Source: Geminocystis sp. NIES-3708
Lineage (GTDB): Bacteria; Cyanobacteriota; Cyanobacteriia; Cyanobacteriales; Cyanobacteriaceae
Length of the DNA stretch: 64,000 nt
Direction of reading: 5' to 3'
Assembly (NCBI RefSeq): GCF_001548095.1
Contig: NZ_AP014815.1
Location: 310,001-374,000, forward strand
The notes beneath the pieces were generated by a model. It saw nothing but the letters and a program-made list of their open reading frames with translations. It searched no databases and was not told the origin of the DNA. Within the stretch, counting starts at the first letter, position 1. Each line of letters opens with the position of its first letter. The position numbers and the translations under genes were made by a program. Shown one piece after another: positions 36,879 through 45,019 of the stretch.

Positions 36879-38897
36879 TTAACTAACCTTAAACTGCTCT
36901 ACTGCTGACTCCATCTGTTGAGCAACCTGTGCTGTTTCCTTAATTAACTGAGCGATTTCCTTAGAAGAAGTTAGTCTTTGCTCAGACTGTTTCGCAATTC
37001 GTTCCATTAATTCTGTGACAAGACGAGAAGTTTGGGTTTGAGATACGGTGGACTGGGAAATATTTTGCATTAATTCATTAATCTGACGAGAACGTTCCAA
37101 TACTTGTTCTAATCGCTGTTTTGTCGATTCCACTAAGCGAGTTGTATTTACTACCTCAGAAGTACCTGATTCCATTGCGGAGGTAACTTCTTGGGTTTCC
37201 CGTTGAATCTCTGCCACTAATTGTACAATTTGTTTTGTTGCCGCCGCTGATTGTTCTGCTAATGCCCCCACTTGTTCAGCTACGACGGTAAATCCTTGCC
37301 CTTGTTCTCCAGCACGACTGGCTTCTACACTGGCGTTAATGGCAAGTAAGTTAGTTTTAAGGGCTATTTCTTCAATGATGGAAACCACCTGAGAAATATT
37401 TTGGGAAGATTCCCCTAAACGCTTCATTTTCTTGGCAGTATCTCCTACTTTTGAACGCAAATTCAAAATACTATCTACGGTTTCATCCATCGCTTTTGAA
37501 CCAGCCTGAGTAACAGTATAAGCATCATCCGAAAGAGTAGCGGCTTGATTAGCGTTAGTGGCTACCTGCTCAATAGAAAAGGACATTTCTTGTACTGAAT
37601 TTAGAGTTTTACGAGTGTCATCAGCTTCCTTACTTGTTTCTTGTGCCAACAATTCAATGGATTTCTCATTTTCTTCTAAAGATGAACTAACTTGAACACT
37701 AGACTTTTTCACTTGCACCGCTATATCTTGTAAATTGTCCAATATTGCATTGCACAAATCGGCAACAGTACTCATTTCCATGGAGGTTAAACTCGCCCTT
37801 ACGGTCAAATCACCATCTACTGCGTACTGTAATTCATCTAATAATTGATAAATACCTTCTTCTAGCTTTTCTTTTTGTTCTCTTTGTTGATTAGCGATCT
37901 CTTTTTGCTCTGTAATTAATTCTTTTACCCTTTGTACTAAGGTGTTAAAGTTATAAGCTAAGGTTCGATTTTCTTCTGTACCTTCTAATTCTGCTTGAAC
38001 ATCTAAATCCCCAGAAGCTACTTGTTGAGCTTTATCAGTGAGGTTAGCCAATGGTTGAGAAAGGATTTGGGCTAATAAAATAATATTACCCACCGCTAAA
38101 AATCCTAAAAAAACTGCGATAGTGGCAAAAATAACGATTAATTCAACCCCTGCTTGGGCGAGTTCTGATTTATTAATAGAAACTGAGACAATTAAATTAG
38201 TGTTAGGAATCGGAGTAATCTTAAAATATTTTCCCTGACTTTCAAAAATTAATAATGTTACATCTGGCTTCTTTTCTGAATTTTGTAACTCAAGGTTAGA
38301 AATTCCATTGAGATTTTTGATTTTCAGCAACGCATCTTCCAGATTTCCTTGTGGTAAAGTCTGAGTCAAAATCTGGGCAATTTTTTGAACCGTTTCACCG
38401 CCAATAATTTGTTGTTCAGATTGAGATAAATTGTTACTGCTTAAAGTATTTAATATCTTGCCTGTTTCTCCATTAATAATTTGCATCACTTCGGAATTTT
38501 CAATCGTCATTCCTAAAGATGCTTCTAGTCTATTTTCTAATCCTACCGTTGATGTTATAACTAAAGGGTTATTTTCAAGGTCATTTTTAGTGTTTAAAGT
38601 GTCTTGAAAAAACTGATCAGCTACTTCCCTGCTAATAATAGCTGTTTTCTCTAGCTCTATTAAAGTTTCCTTTTCACTTCGATAGTGAGTGATATTAATC
38701 CCTATTAAACTTATTACCACAAGAGGAATGAGTGTAGTTGGAACAACAGTAAAAAGTAATCGCTGACGCAACGTGCCACCGCCTCTTTTGACTTCTTTCG
38801 TTTCTGGGGAAGACTGAGGAACTTGAGATGATAAGCTTTGTTCATTGTTAGGAATAAATTCCGAGGTCAAATTCAGCAGTTGTTCTGGATTTGTCAT
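36879..38897 (-). CDS. Methyl-accepting chemotaxis protein (PilJ type)
   Basis: 672 residues. A cytoplasmic N-terminal stretch (1-42) leads to TM1 (about 47-70), a periplasmic sensor of Cache-like size (about 71-250), TM2 (about 253-277), HAMP (about 278-330), a second HAMP-like coiled region to about 400, and an MCP signalling domain whose hairpin tip is around [34 protein letters not shown]. There is no phytochrome GAF domain, so it resembles PilJ, needed for type IV pilus biogenesis and motility, more than the light sensor PixJ. The ligand of the periplasmic domain is unknown. Confidence 0.92.
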   Translation of the reverse strand: MTNPEQLLNLTSEFIPNNEQSLSSQVPQSSPETKEVKRGGGTLRQRLLFTVVPTTLIPLVVISLIGINITHYRSEKETLIELEKTAIISREVADQFFQDTLNTKNDLENNPLVITSTVGLENRLEASLGMTIENSEVMQIINGETGKILNTLSSNNLSQSEQQIIGGETVQKIAQILTQTLPQGNLEDALLKIKNLNGISNLELQNSEKKPDVTLLIFESQGKYFKITPIPNTNLIVSVSINKSELAQAGVELIVIFATIAVFLGFLAVGNIILLAQILSQPLANLTDKAQQVASGDLDVQAELEGTEENRTLAYNFNTLVQRVKELITEQKEIANQQREQKEKLEEGIYQLLDELQYAVDGDLTVRASLTSMEMSTVADLCNAILDNLQDIAVQVKKSSVQVSSSLEENEKSIELLAQETSKEADDTRKTLNSVQEMSFSIEQVATNANQAATLSDDAYTVTQAGSKAMDETVDSILNLRSKVGDTAKKMKRLGESSQNISQVVSIIEEIALKTNLLAINASVEASRAGEQGQGFTVVAEQVGALAEQSAAATKQIVQLVAEIQRETQEVTSAMESGTSEVVNTTRLVESTKQRLEQVLERSRQINELMQNISQSTVSQTQTSRLVTELMERIAKQSEQRLTSSKEIAQLIKETAQVAQQMESAVEQFKVS

Positions 38898-38925
38898 AAT
38901 AAATATTTATAGTTACTTTATAGAT

Positions 38926-39483
38926 TTAAAAAGTTTTTTTGACAATAGTTTCTATATCCAATATGGGTAAATATTGGTTGGAAAACTTTGCCCATCCTTG
39001 TAAATAGGGGATTAAAGTAGAGACTGTATCTTGTTTGAGTGAATATTCTAGGGGAGATTTTACTTCGCTTTCTAATATTCTTGTAATACCTTGAATTTGA
39101 TTAACAGCTAAACCTAATAAATTTTCTGTTTCTGAATCTGATGATTTAGGTAAAAAAGGTGAAACATTAATCACGATCATGTGATATTTTGGTGTATAGA
39201 TTGGTAGAGGCAAAAAATCTAAAAGTTGCGGTAAATCAATCGCAAAAAAAACAGAATCTCGGGAATTCATCAAACCCAGCACGAAATTTGACATTTGGGG
39301 AATAGGAGTGATTTGTTCTCTTTCTACTAGCAAAGATTCTCGAATAACATTCATGGCAATTAAAACCGTTGTCTCAGTAGCTAATTGACAGCGAAGATAA
39401 ATATTTCCCTTTAAATTAATTGACTGGAATAATTGAGGTAATAATTCCTCTAATCTTGATAGAGAGGAAGACGAAGAACTCAT
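38926..39483 (-). CDS. cheW: CheW-like coupling protein
   Basis: 185 residues, one CheW domain (about 20-180) of the PixI/PilI type, with motifs IPQMSNFVLGLMNSRDSVFFAIDLPQLL and LLGLAVNQIQGITRI. It couples the chemoreceptor to CheA. An N-terminal poly-Ser run (MSSSSSSLSRL) is odd but could be flexible. It is preceded by the CheY gene by only 4 bp and followed by the MCP, consistent with one operon. Confidence 0.88.
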   Translation of the reverse strand: MSSSSSSLSRLEELLPQLFQSINLKGNIYLRCQLATETTVLIAMNVIRESLLVEREQITPIPQMSNFVLGLMNSRDSVFFAIDLPQLLDFLPLPIYTPKYHMIVINVSPFLPKSSDSETENLLGLAVNQIQGITRILESEVKSPLEYSLKQDTVSTLIPYLQGWAKFSNQYLPILDIETIVKKTF

Positions 39484-39487
39484 AATT

Positions 39488-39850
39488 TTACTCCATTGCT
39501 TCTTTCACCGCAGTAATAATTTCTTCTGAAGTACAAGGTTTGACCACATAAGCTTTAACCCCTTGTTTTTTTGCCCACATACGATCAACATCTCGATTTT
39601 TTGCAGTACAAGCTATCACAGGAATATTTGCGGTATCCGGATTTTTCTTGAGTTGACGACACAAATCCAATCCTCCCATTTCTGGCATCATCCAATCAGT
39701 AACAATGACATCGGGAACATTTGCGGTAACTTTTTCCATCGCTTGTTTCCCATTGATCGCTGTTTCTACTGTGTAACCAGCAGAAGTAAGGTATTGAGTA
39801 ATCATATCCAATTCTGATTTTAAATCATCGACAACTAATATTTTGCTCAT
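39488..39850 (-). CDS. CheY-like response regulator (PilH/PixH type)
   Basis: 120 residues, a single receiver. Acidic pocket D8/D9, phospho-acceptor D52 (VTDWMMPEMGG), and the signalling Thr (ACTAKNRD) and Lys (VVKPCTSEE). It is the first gene of the operon, so its upstream region carries the promoter for the whole chemotaxis cluster. This type acts as a phosphate sink or output regulator beside the PATAN regulator in pilus motility. Confidence 0.92.
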   Translation of the reverse strand: MSKILVVDDLKSELDMITQYLTSAGYTVETAINGKQAMEKVTANVPDVIVTDWMMPEMGGLDLCRQLKKNPDTANIPVIACTAKNRDVDRMWAKKQGVKAYVVKPCTSEEIITAVKEAME

Positions 39851-40011
39851 AAATTTTTTTAAAATAAATTAAAGTTTAATAAATTCAGTTTACATCTAAT
39901 TTTTAATAAGACAAACAGCAATTACAATATCTTAATATATTGACGATAAAAAATTGTAGTTTTATTTCAAAATAATCATTAATTTTGTCAAGCTTTAAAA
40001 ACATTATATCC

Positions 40012-41205
40012 TTAATTGGAACCATACCATACTTTTTGAATTTCATTCATCACCTCTGGATTTGGGCTAGAATTAATTTTAATAGAAGGTTTAGTTTCTA
40101 CACCTAAAATATTTTGATTCCAAGGAGTATTTGGTAAAGATTTTAAATCTAAATTAATGATAGGGCGAAAACCATATTTAGTAAAAATTATTTGTTGTTC
40201 ATTTTGTATTAAAAAGTCGATAAATTTTTTACCAGCTTTTGCTTCTGATTTACTAATATTTTTCTTAACAATTACACCCATAATAGTTGTTTCAATGGTA
40301 GGATTCAGATAATAAATTTGATAGCCTTGTTTTTGATTTTCTTTTGCTTGTAACCAACGATATAAAGCAATACTTTCATAAACTGTTGCTACATCGGCAT
40401 CATTTTTTCCTCTAGCAATAAATTCTTGTAGTAAAATATCGGTAGATCTTGGCGGTTGATAAACGGAATTTTTAATCAGTTGGAAAAGTGTGCTTACTTT
40501 AGAATTATTAACATCATTTACCGTCAAATCATTTTGATTAAGTTGACTTTTTGCCCATAAACTTAAGGTTAATTGCCCTGAGTTTGATCGAGTAGGATCT
40601 GTTGTGATAAAATCAAAGCTACCCCATTCTTTTTGACCTCCTAATTTATCCCAATTTTTTGTTTTTAAAGCCGTTTCTAATTTTTGCCAACTAAATTTAT
40701 TATCGGGAAATAAAACTTTTCCCCTTTCTTCCCATGCAATACCAACTAACATAGTTTTTGCAATCATTTTTGGAGTATCATAAAAAATATCAGTTTCTCC
40801 TTGAGCTTTTAATTTCGTTTCTAATTCAGTAATCAACTCACTATTAGCAGGGATTAAAATAGTAGGTTTAAAATCATTTTTTTCTTCTGTATAATTATTA
40901 ATAATATCCTGTGAACCTTGAAACTTTAAATCTAAATTAATATCAGGATTTTCTTGTTCAAATTTTTTTTCTATCTCTTCTAATACTTCTTTTAATTCCG
41001 TGCCACTAACTATAGTGACAGTATTTTTTAAACCAAAAATAGGCGGTAAATAAGTTATCCCTAAAGAAGCTAAAATAATCCCTACAGAAATTAGTTTATT
41101 AACAGAAGAATTATTCGTATTATTTTGACTATTATTAGATACCATTTTCTCCGATGATGATGAAATTTTCAACATATCTAAAAATTTTTGTGTTAACCTA
41201 TCCAT
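40012..41205 (-). CDS. Membrane-anchored solute-binding domain protein
   Basis: 397 residues. A charged N-terminal tail with Asn/Ser-rich stretch (1-36), one membrane helix (about 38-58), then an extracellular domain of bacterial solute-binding fold (SBP_bac_11 type). Landmarks are VSGTELKEVLEEIEKKFEQENPD and TTDPTRSNSGQLTLSLWA (PTRSNSG at 204-210), and the C-terminal EQQIIFTKYGFRPI and NPEVMNEIQKVWY. The PTRSNSG motif and the C-terminal layout also occur in the VWA lipoprotein at 42622-44328, so the two share a ligand-binding family. No ABC permease or ATPase is nearby. It seems to act as an envelope scaffold or sensor rather than as part of an importer. Confidence 0.78.
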   Translation of the reverse strand: MDRLTQKFLDMLKISSSSEKMVSNNSQNNTNNSSVNKLISVGIILASLGITYLPPIFGLKNTVTIVSGTELKEVLEEIEKKFEQENPDINLDLKFQGSQDIINNYTEEKNDFKPTILIPANSELITELETKLKAQGETDIFYDTPKMIAKTMLVGIAWEERGKVLFPDNKFSWQKLETALKTKNWDKLGGQKEWGSFDFITTDPTRSNSGQLTLSLWAKSQLNQNDLTVNDVNNSKVSTLFQLIKNSVYQPPRSTDILLQEFIARGKNDADVATVYESIALYRWLQAKENQKQGYQIYYLNPTIETTIMGVIVKKNISKSEAKAGKKFIDFLIQNEQQIIFTKYGFRPIINLDLKSLPNTPWNQNILGVETKPSIKINSSPNPEVMNEIQKVWYGSN

Positions 41206-41336
41206 AACTTTAATTTAAAATAAAGATATTCAATTTTTGGTTTAGTTCTATTTTAAAATGTATTAATCTGATTAAACTTAAATTATTGATGAAATTAGAC
41301 TATAAAATAAACTCAGTTTAAAATAATTCAATAACC

Positions 41337-41551
41337 ATGACTATCAAAGAATTAATTAATCACAAAATAGATAATCTTTCTAAAAGTGAATAAAAAAAGT
41401 ACTTTACTTTGTTAATCTTCTTAAGCAACAACAGATTAAAGCTGAAAATCAAGAATGAAATTATTTTTCTCTTGAAGAAGCGATGAGAGATTTAGAAAAT
41501 AATAATCTTCCAGAATACACACAAGCAAATTTGATGAAAAAATGGCAGTAG
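41337..41551 (+). pseudogene. Decayed antitoxin gene
   Basis: ATG at 41337 begins MTIKELINHKIDNLSKSE, then stops; after a shift of frame the reading continues as KVLYFVNLLKQQQIKAENQE, a second stop, and NYFSLEEAMRDLENNNLPEYTQANLMKKWQ to a TAG at 41549-41551. The pattern is a small antitoxin whose last codons overlap the toxin start, with both a frameshift and a nonsense change. It is not functional. Confidence 0.75.
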
Positions 41552-41874
41552 CCGATGACATCATTTTATTTCCATTTCCTCCAATAAACCTAAAAACAGG
41601 TAAATTACGTCCAGCGTTAGTAATAAAATTATTATCTAATGCCTATGATGACTAGCTATTTTGTATCATTTCCACTAAAACAGGTCAAGAAATAATACTA
41701 CTTGATGAAATTATATCTTCTTTTGATTCGGATTTCTCACCAACGGGTTTAAAATCAGAAAATTTAATTAGAGTCTCAAAGTCAGCGGTTGTATCAGAAA
41801 AGATATTCTTAGGGAAATTTCGTAATATACCCAACAATTCCTTACAACATATTAAGTTCAATTTAGCTAATTGA
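41542..41874 (+). pseudogene. Decayed PemK/MazF-type toxin gene
   Basis: Begins MAVADDIILFPFPP (overlapping the antitoxin stop), continues INLKTGKLRPALVIK and ends with KFRNIPNNSLQHIKFNLAN and TGA at 41872. A single in-frame TAG at 41653-41655 follows NAYDD, where a codon such as TGG (Trp) is expected. The family is the PemK/MazF-like endoribonuclease toxins (FPFPP, KxRPALVI motif). Only one nonsense change disables it, so inactivation may be recent; alternatively readthrough would give a full protein. Confidence 0.78.
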
Positions 41875-41877
41875 ATC

Positions 41878-42600
41878 TTAAAGTAAATAAGCATTTTCTT
41901 GTAAAATAACTAACTCTTGACTTAAGGCTTGTAAATCATTTAATTCCTGTGAATTAGTTAAATCGGCTGTGCGTAATTTATTCTGTAATTGTTGTAAAAT
42001 TCCTGCGGATTCAGTTATTAAATTTGTTAAAGAAAATACTTGAGCTTCTCGTGCAGATTGTCCTTCTTTTGCTAAAGTAATATTACGAATTAAACTTAAT
42101 TCTATTTGTTGCAATTTTTGTAAAGCTACACCATCAGCAGATTTTTGTTTTTTCTTAATCTCTTTTAATTTTTCCGTTAATTCTTCCACTGATAATAACG
42201 AATCTCCTCCCGATAATTTATTACTTAAATCTTCTATTTTTTGAGGTAATTCTAAGGTGCGATCGCAAGAATATTCTACAGCTGTTAACAATTCCATTTG
42301 CCATGAATCATGTAATAACTTTTTCGCTTCTAAACGTAAATTCTCAGCTTTATTAAGCAATAATTCAGCTTCTTTTTTGGCTTGACTTAATTCCGCTTCT
42401 AAGGTTTTATTATCTAAATCAATTTTACTATGATTACTTTGATTATTACTAGCTAAAAAAGTTGAGCCGATGATGGCAATGACTATGCTAGAAGGTAACA
42501 TAATAAAATTAGATAATTTGATAACTTTTACTCCTAAAAATAAAGAAATTCCAGCGATTAAAATTGCTAAAGGATAATTAAGAGGATTAACTATTCTCAT
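41878..42600 (-). CDS. Membrane-anchored coiled-coil protein, unknown function
   Basis: 240 residues. Two N-terminal membrane helices (about 10-27 and 30-48) are followed by long coiled-coil segments (about 60-110 and 120-230) rich in Leu, Glu, Lys and Gln. I recognise no enzyme motif. It lies 21 bp after the VWA lipoprotein gene on the same strand, so the pair is an operon. The tail is cytoplasmic or periplasmic depending on topology, which I cannot settle. It may link the membrane to the VWA protein. Confidence 0.7.
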   Translation of the reverse strand: MRIVNPLNYPLAILIAGISLFLGVKVIKLSNFIMLPSSIVIAIIGSTFLASNNQSNHSKIDLDNKTLEAELSQAKKEAELLLNKAENLRLEAKKLLHDSWQMELLTAVEYSCDRTLELPQKIEDLSNKLSGGDSLLSVEELTEKLKEIKKKQKSADGVALQKLQQIELSLIRNITLAKEGQSAREAQVFSLTNLITESAGILQQLQNKLRTADLTNSQELNDLQALSQELVILQENAYLL

Positions 42601-42621
42601 TTTAAAAACTCCTAATTTTAA

Positions 42622-44328
42622 TTAAAATTCTACTTGTAAATCATTCATTAATTTATCAATAGTATCAGGATTACCTTGTTTATAATAACCACTATTTATT
42701 TTAGCAATTTCTTCTAAAACTTGAGCATTAAATTCTCCTTCTTTTCCATAACCAACAGTAAAAAAAGCAATTCTATCATCACTATTAAAACCACTTTTTT
42801 GCAATTGAGCCTCTAAATTTTGTAAACTAATTCCACTACCAGAATCTTCTCCATCTGTGAGAATTAATACCGCATTAATCGCATTTGGTTTCAGATTTTT
42901 TTTCAGCCAATCACGAGCAAATAAAGCACTATCATATAATTTTGTGCCACCTTTTGCTTGTAAATTACTAATATATTGAATCCCTTTATTTTTCCCTTCA
43001 GGAGTGCCTTTTATAATTACTGGAGAATTAATTTCATCACTAAAAGTGATTAACACAATTTCCTCTTTTATACCTAAATTATTAACATAATTAAATAAGG
43101 TATTTTGCACCGCCGTCATTTTTTCTCCTCGCATCGACCCTGAAATGTCAACAACTACAGCTACTTGAGAAGGTTTTTTAGCATAATCTTGCCAATTTTT
43201 TAGCATCGCTTCCACCACTTCAGGCTCAGGGGGGCGATAAGATTCATAATTAGGATTAGGATTAACTCCAAATTGAGTATTAAATTTATCCCCCAAAGGA
43301 ATACCCGCAATGGCTGGGCGTAATCCTAACTCGGTAGCTAAGATTTGAGATTCCTTAGTCAGCATAAACTCTAAAACTTTTTGTGCACCTTCTTTTTCTT
43401 CCTCTGACACCCAAGAAGCATTGGGCAAAATTCCTCGAATATTAGAACTAAAAGTCGCTTTAGGGTAAACTGCTTGATATTTAGTTTTATTTTCATCTCC
43501 TTGACTGTTGGCACGAATCACGAGAGACTCATAAACTGAGCCTACATTTGCCCAAAACAAGCCATTTTCTACCATCGAATTAGCTAAAGAAGAAGTAGAA
43601 ACCCCATAACGAGTAACTTTTTCTTGGATAGCTTTAACTTTATCCTGATATTTTTTTACATCATCAATAGTTAAATCTTGAGGGGGTTTATCAGCAACAG
43701 AAGCAAATTGAGCAACTAAAGTCTGTAACCCCGAATTAGAGCGAGTTGGAGCAGTTTGCACAAAATAAATAGGTAAAGGTTTTGCTTGAGAATCCAATTG
43801 TTGATAATTGTTATATTCTGCTAAAGCTGTGTAAATATTAGGTACTTTTTCTAATGCTGGTGCAAATTCTGCCGTTGTCATAAATACCATCGGGCTGAAT
43901 ACTAATAAAGGAGTATCAGTAATAGGAGGAATATAGTTTTTACCCGGAAAAATTTTATCAATTTGATACATTAATTGATTTTGATAAATTTCGCCATCTA
44001 CGGCAATCAATGACGGAAAACGCTCATCATCAGAGGAAATCGCCTTCGTCGAAAGTTGCTGACTAAGAGAAACAACTTCGTTAATAACGTCTCCGCTTCC
44101 TTTGGCTTCACAGGTTAAAAAAAAGGATTTGCCACTACTTAGTTTCGGTTTCGTAGCATTAAGTTTTATTGCAATTTGTTGACAAAATTCTCCTAGGTCG
44201 CTACCTACTAAGAATTTAATAGGAATGCCAGAAGGTTGATTATTATCAACACTATTTTGACTACATCCACTGACAATTAAGAATGGTGCAAGAAGAAAAG
44301 AAAAAATTAATTTAAAATTGGAAACCAT
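42622..44328 (-). CDS. Lipoprotein with solute-binding and VWA domains
   Basis: 568 residues. A lipoprotein signal ends at Cys22 (FLIVSGC). The first domain (about 34-360) is an SBP_bac_11-type binding fold with TAPTRSNSGLQTL (PTRSNSG at 194-200) and ATELGLRPAIAG. The second (about 385-568) is a von Willebrand A domain with a complete MIDAS: DISGS (D394, S396, S398), T462 in GGTKLYD and D492 in LTDGEDSGSG, so it should bind a divalent metal and a protein ligand. This fusion occurs in other bacteria as 'substrate-binding and VWA domain-containing protein' without an assigned role. It starts the three-gene cluster 44328-40012. Confidence 0.85.
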   Translation of the reverse strand: MVSNFKLIFSFLLAPFLIVSGCSQNSVDNNQPSGIPIKFLVGSDLGEFCQQIAIKLNATKPKLSSGKSFFLTCEAKGSGDVINEVVSLSQQLSTKAISSDDERFPSLIAVDGEIYQNQLMYQIDKIFPGKNYIPPITDTPLLVFSPMVFMTTAEFAPALEKVPNIYTALAEYNNYQQLDSQAKPLPIYFVQTAPTRSNSGLQTLVAQFASVADKPPQDLTIDDVKKYQDKVKAIQEKVTRYGVSTSSLANSMVENGLFWANVGSVYESLVIRANSQGDENKTKYQAVYPKATFSSNIRGILPNASWVSEEEKEGAQKVLEFMLTKESQILATELGLRPAIAGIPLGDKFNTQFGVNPNPNYESYRPPEPEVVEAMLKNWQDYAKKPSQVAVVVDISGSMRGEKMTAVQNTLFNYVNNLGIKEEIVLITFSDEINSPVIIKGTPEGKNKGIQYISNLQAKGGTKLYDSALFARDWLKKNLKPNAINAVLILTDGEDSGSGISLQNLEAQLQKSGFNSDDRIAFFTVGYGKEGEFNAQVLEEIAKINSGYYKQGNPDTIDKLMNDLQVEF

Positions 44329-44489
44329 AGAATAAAATGATGATTTCTATTGTTATAAGTCATCATAACTGATTTTTCTTTCCATCAAGGTTAAGTAATC
44401 ATTAATACCTGAGTTCAAGTTTAATATCAAATTATTGGTGAAAAAAAATATAGTATCAAAAATTAACTAGAAATTATAATTAATTTTGA

Positions 44490-44924
44490 TTAATAGAGAA
44501 AAGATTGCCCTGTATCCACTAAAAAGCGATTTTTAACCGCTTGTCTGCCTAATAACATTCTAAAACCCATTATGTCACGATTCGTTAACGTTACTTCAAT
44601 AATCCATTGGTGAATGCCTAATGTTACTTTCGTCAGAATAACTGGGCGAAGTTGTGTATGCCCTCCCGAATTAGTAACGTGTCTATATTCTAGTAAAGGT
44701 GCAATACAGTTAATAGTAGTGTGAGTTTCTCTTTGAATGGGATGTACTTGAAACTTCACCATTTTCTGATTTTTTTCTGTATAAGTTTGAATATGGAGAG
44801 CGTGTAGTGCAGAAGTTCTTGCACCAGTGTCAATTTTTACTTTAATTTTATCAACCCCTAATGTTGGTAATGTGAGATATTCTCGCCAACCAATCAGGGG
44901 TAATGCTTTTTTTGTCTGTGTCAT
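44490..44924 (-). CDS. RimK-associated retropepsin-like aspartic protease
   Basis: 144 residues of the Zn_protease/RimB family (ATP-dependent zinc protease name, COG4067). The active-site motif VKIDTGARTSALHA is the DTGA retropepsin signature, and GFRMLLGRQAVKNRFLVD is the conserved C-terminal part. Such proteins accompany the RimK glutamate ligase that modifies ribosomal protein S6. Here no rimK is adjacent. The start ATG 44924 follows the family start. Confidence 0.83.
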   Translation of the reverse strand: MTQTKKALPLIGWREYLTLPTLGVDKIKVKIDTGARTSALHALHIQTYTEKNQKMVKFQVHPIQRETHTTINCIAPLLEYRHVTNSGGHTQLRPVILTKVTLGIHQWIIEVTLTNRDIMGFRMLLGRQAVKNRFLVDTGQSFLY

Positions 44925-45019
44925 TAGTAGATGATAGGGGAAGAATGGGAAAAGGGAGATAAGAGAATAATGAGGGAAAAATTGGAAAAACTCTTAAAAT
45001 CCTCATTCTTCATGCCTCC

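Noticed and set aside
41685-41894. Minus-strand frame MLIYFKIQLAKLN
   Set aside because: It is antisense to the toxin pseudogene and has no family likeness.
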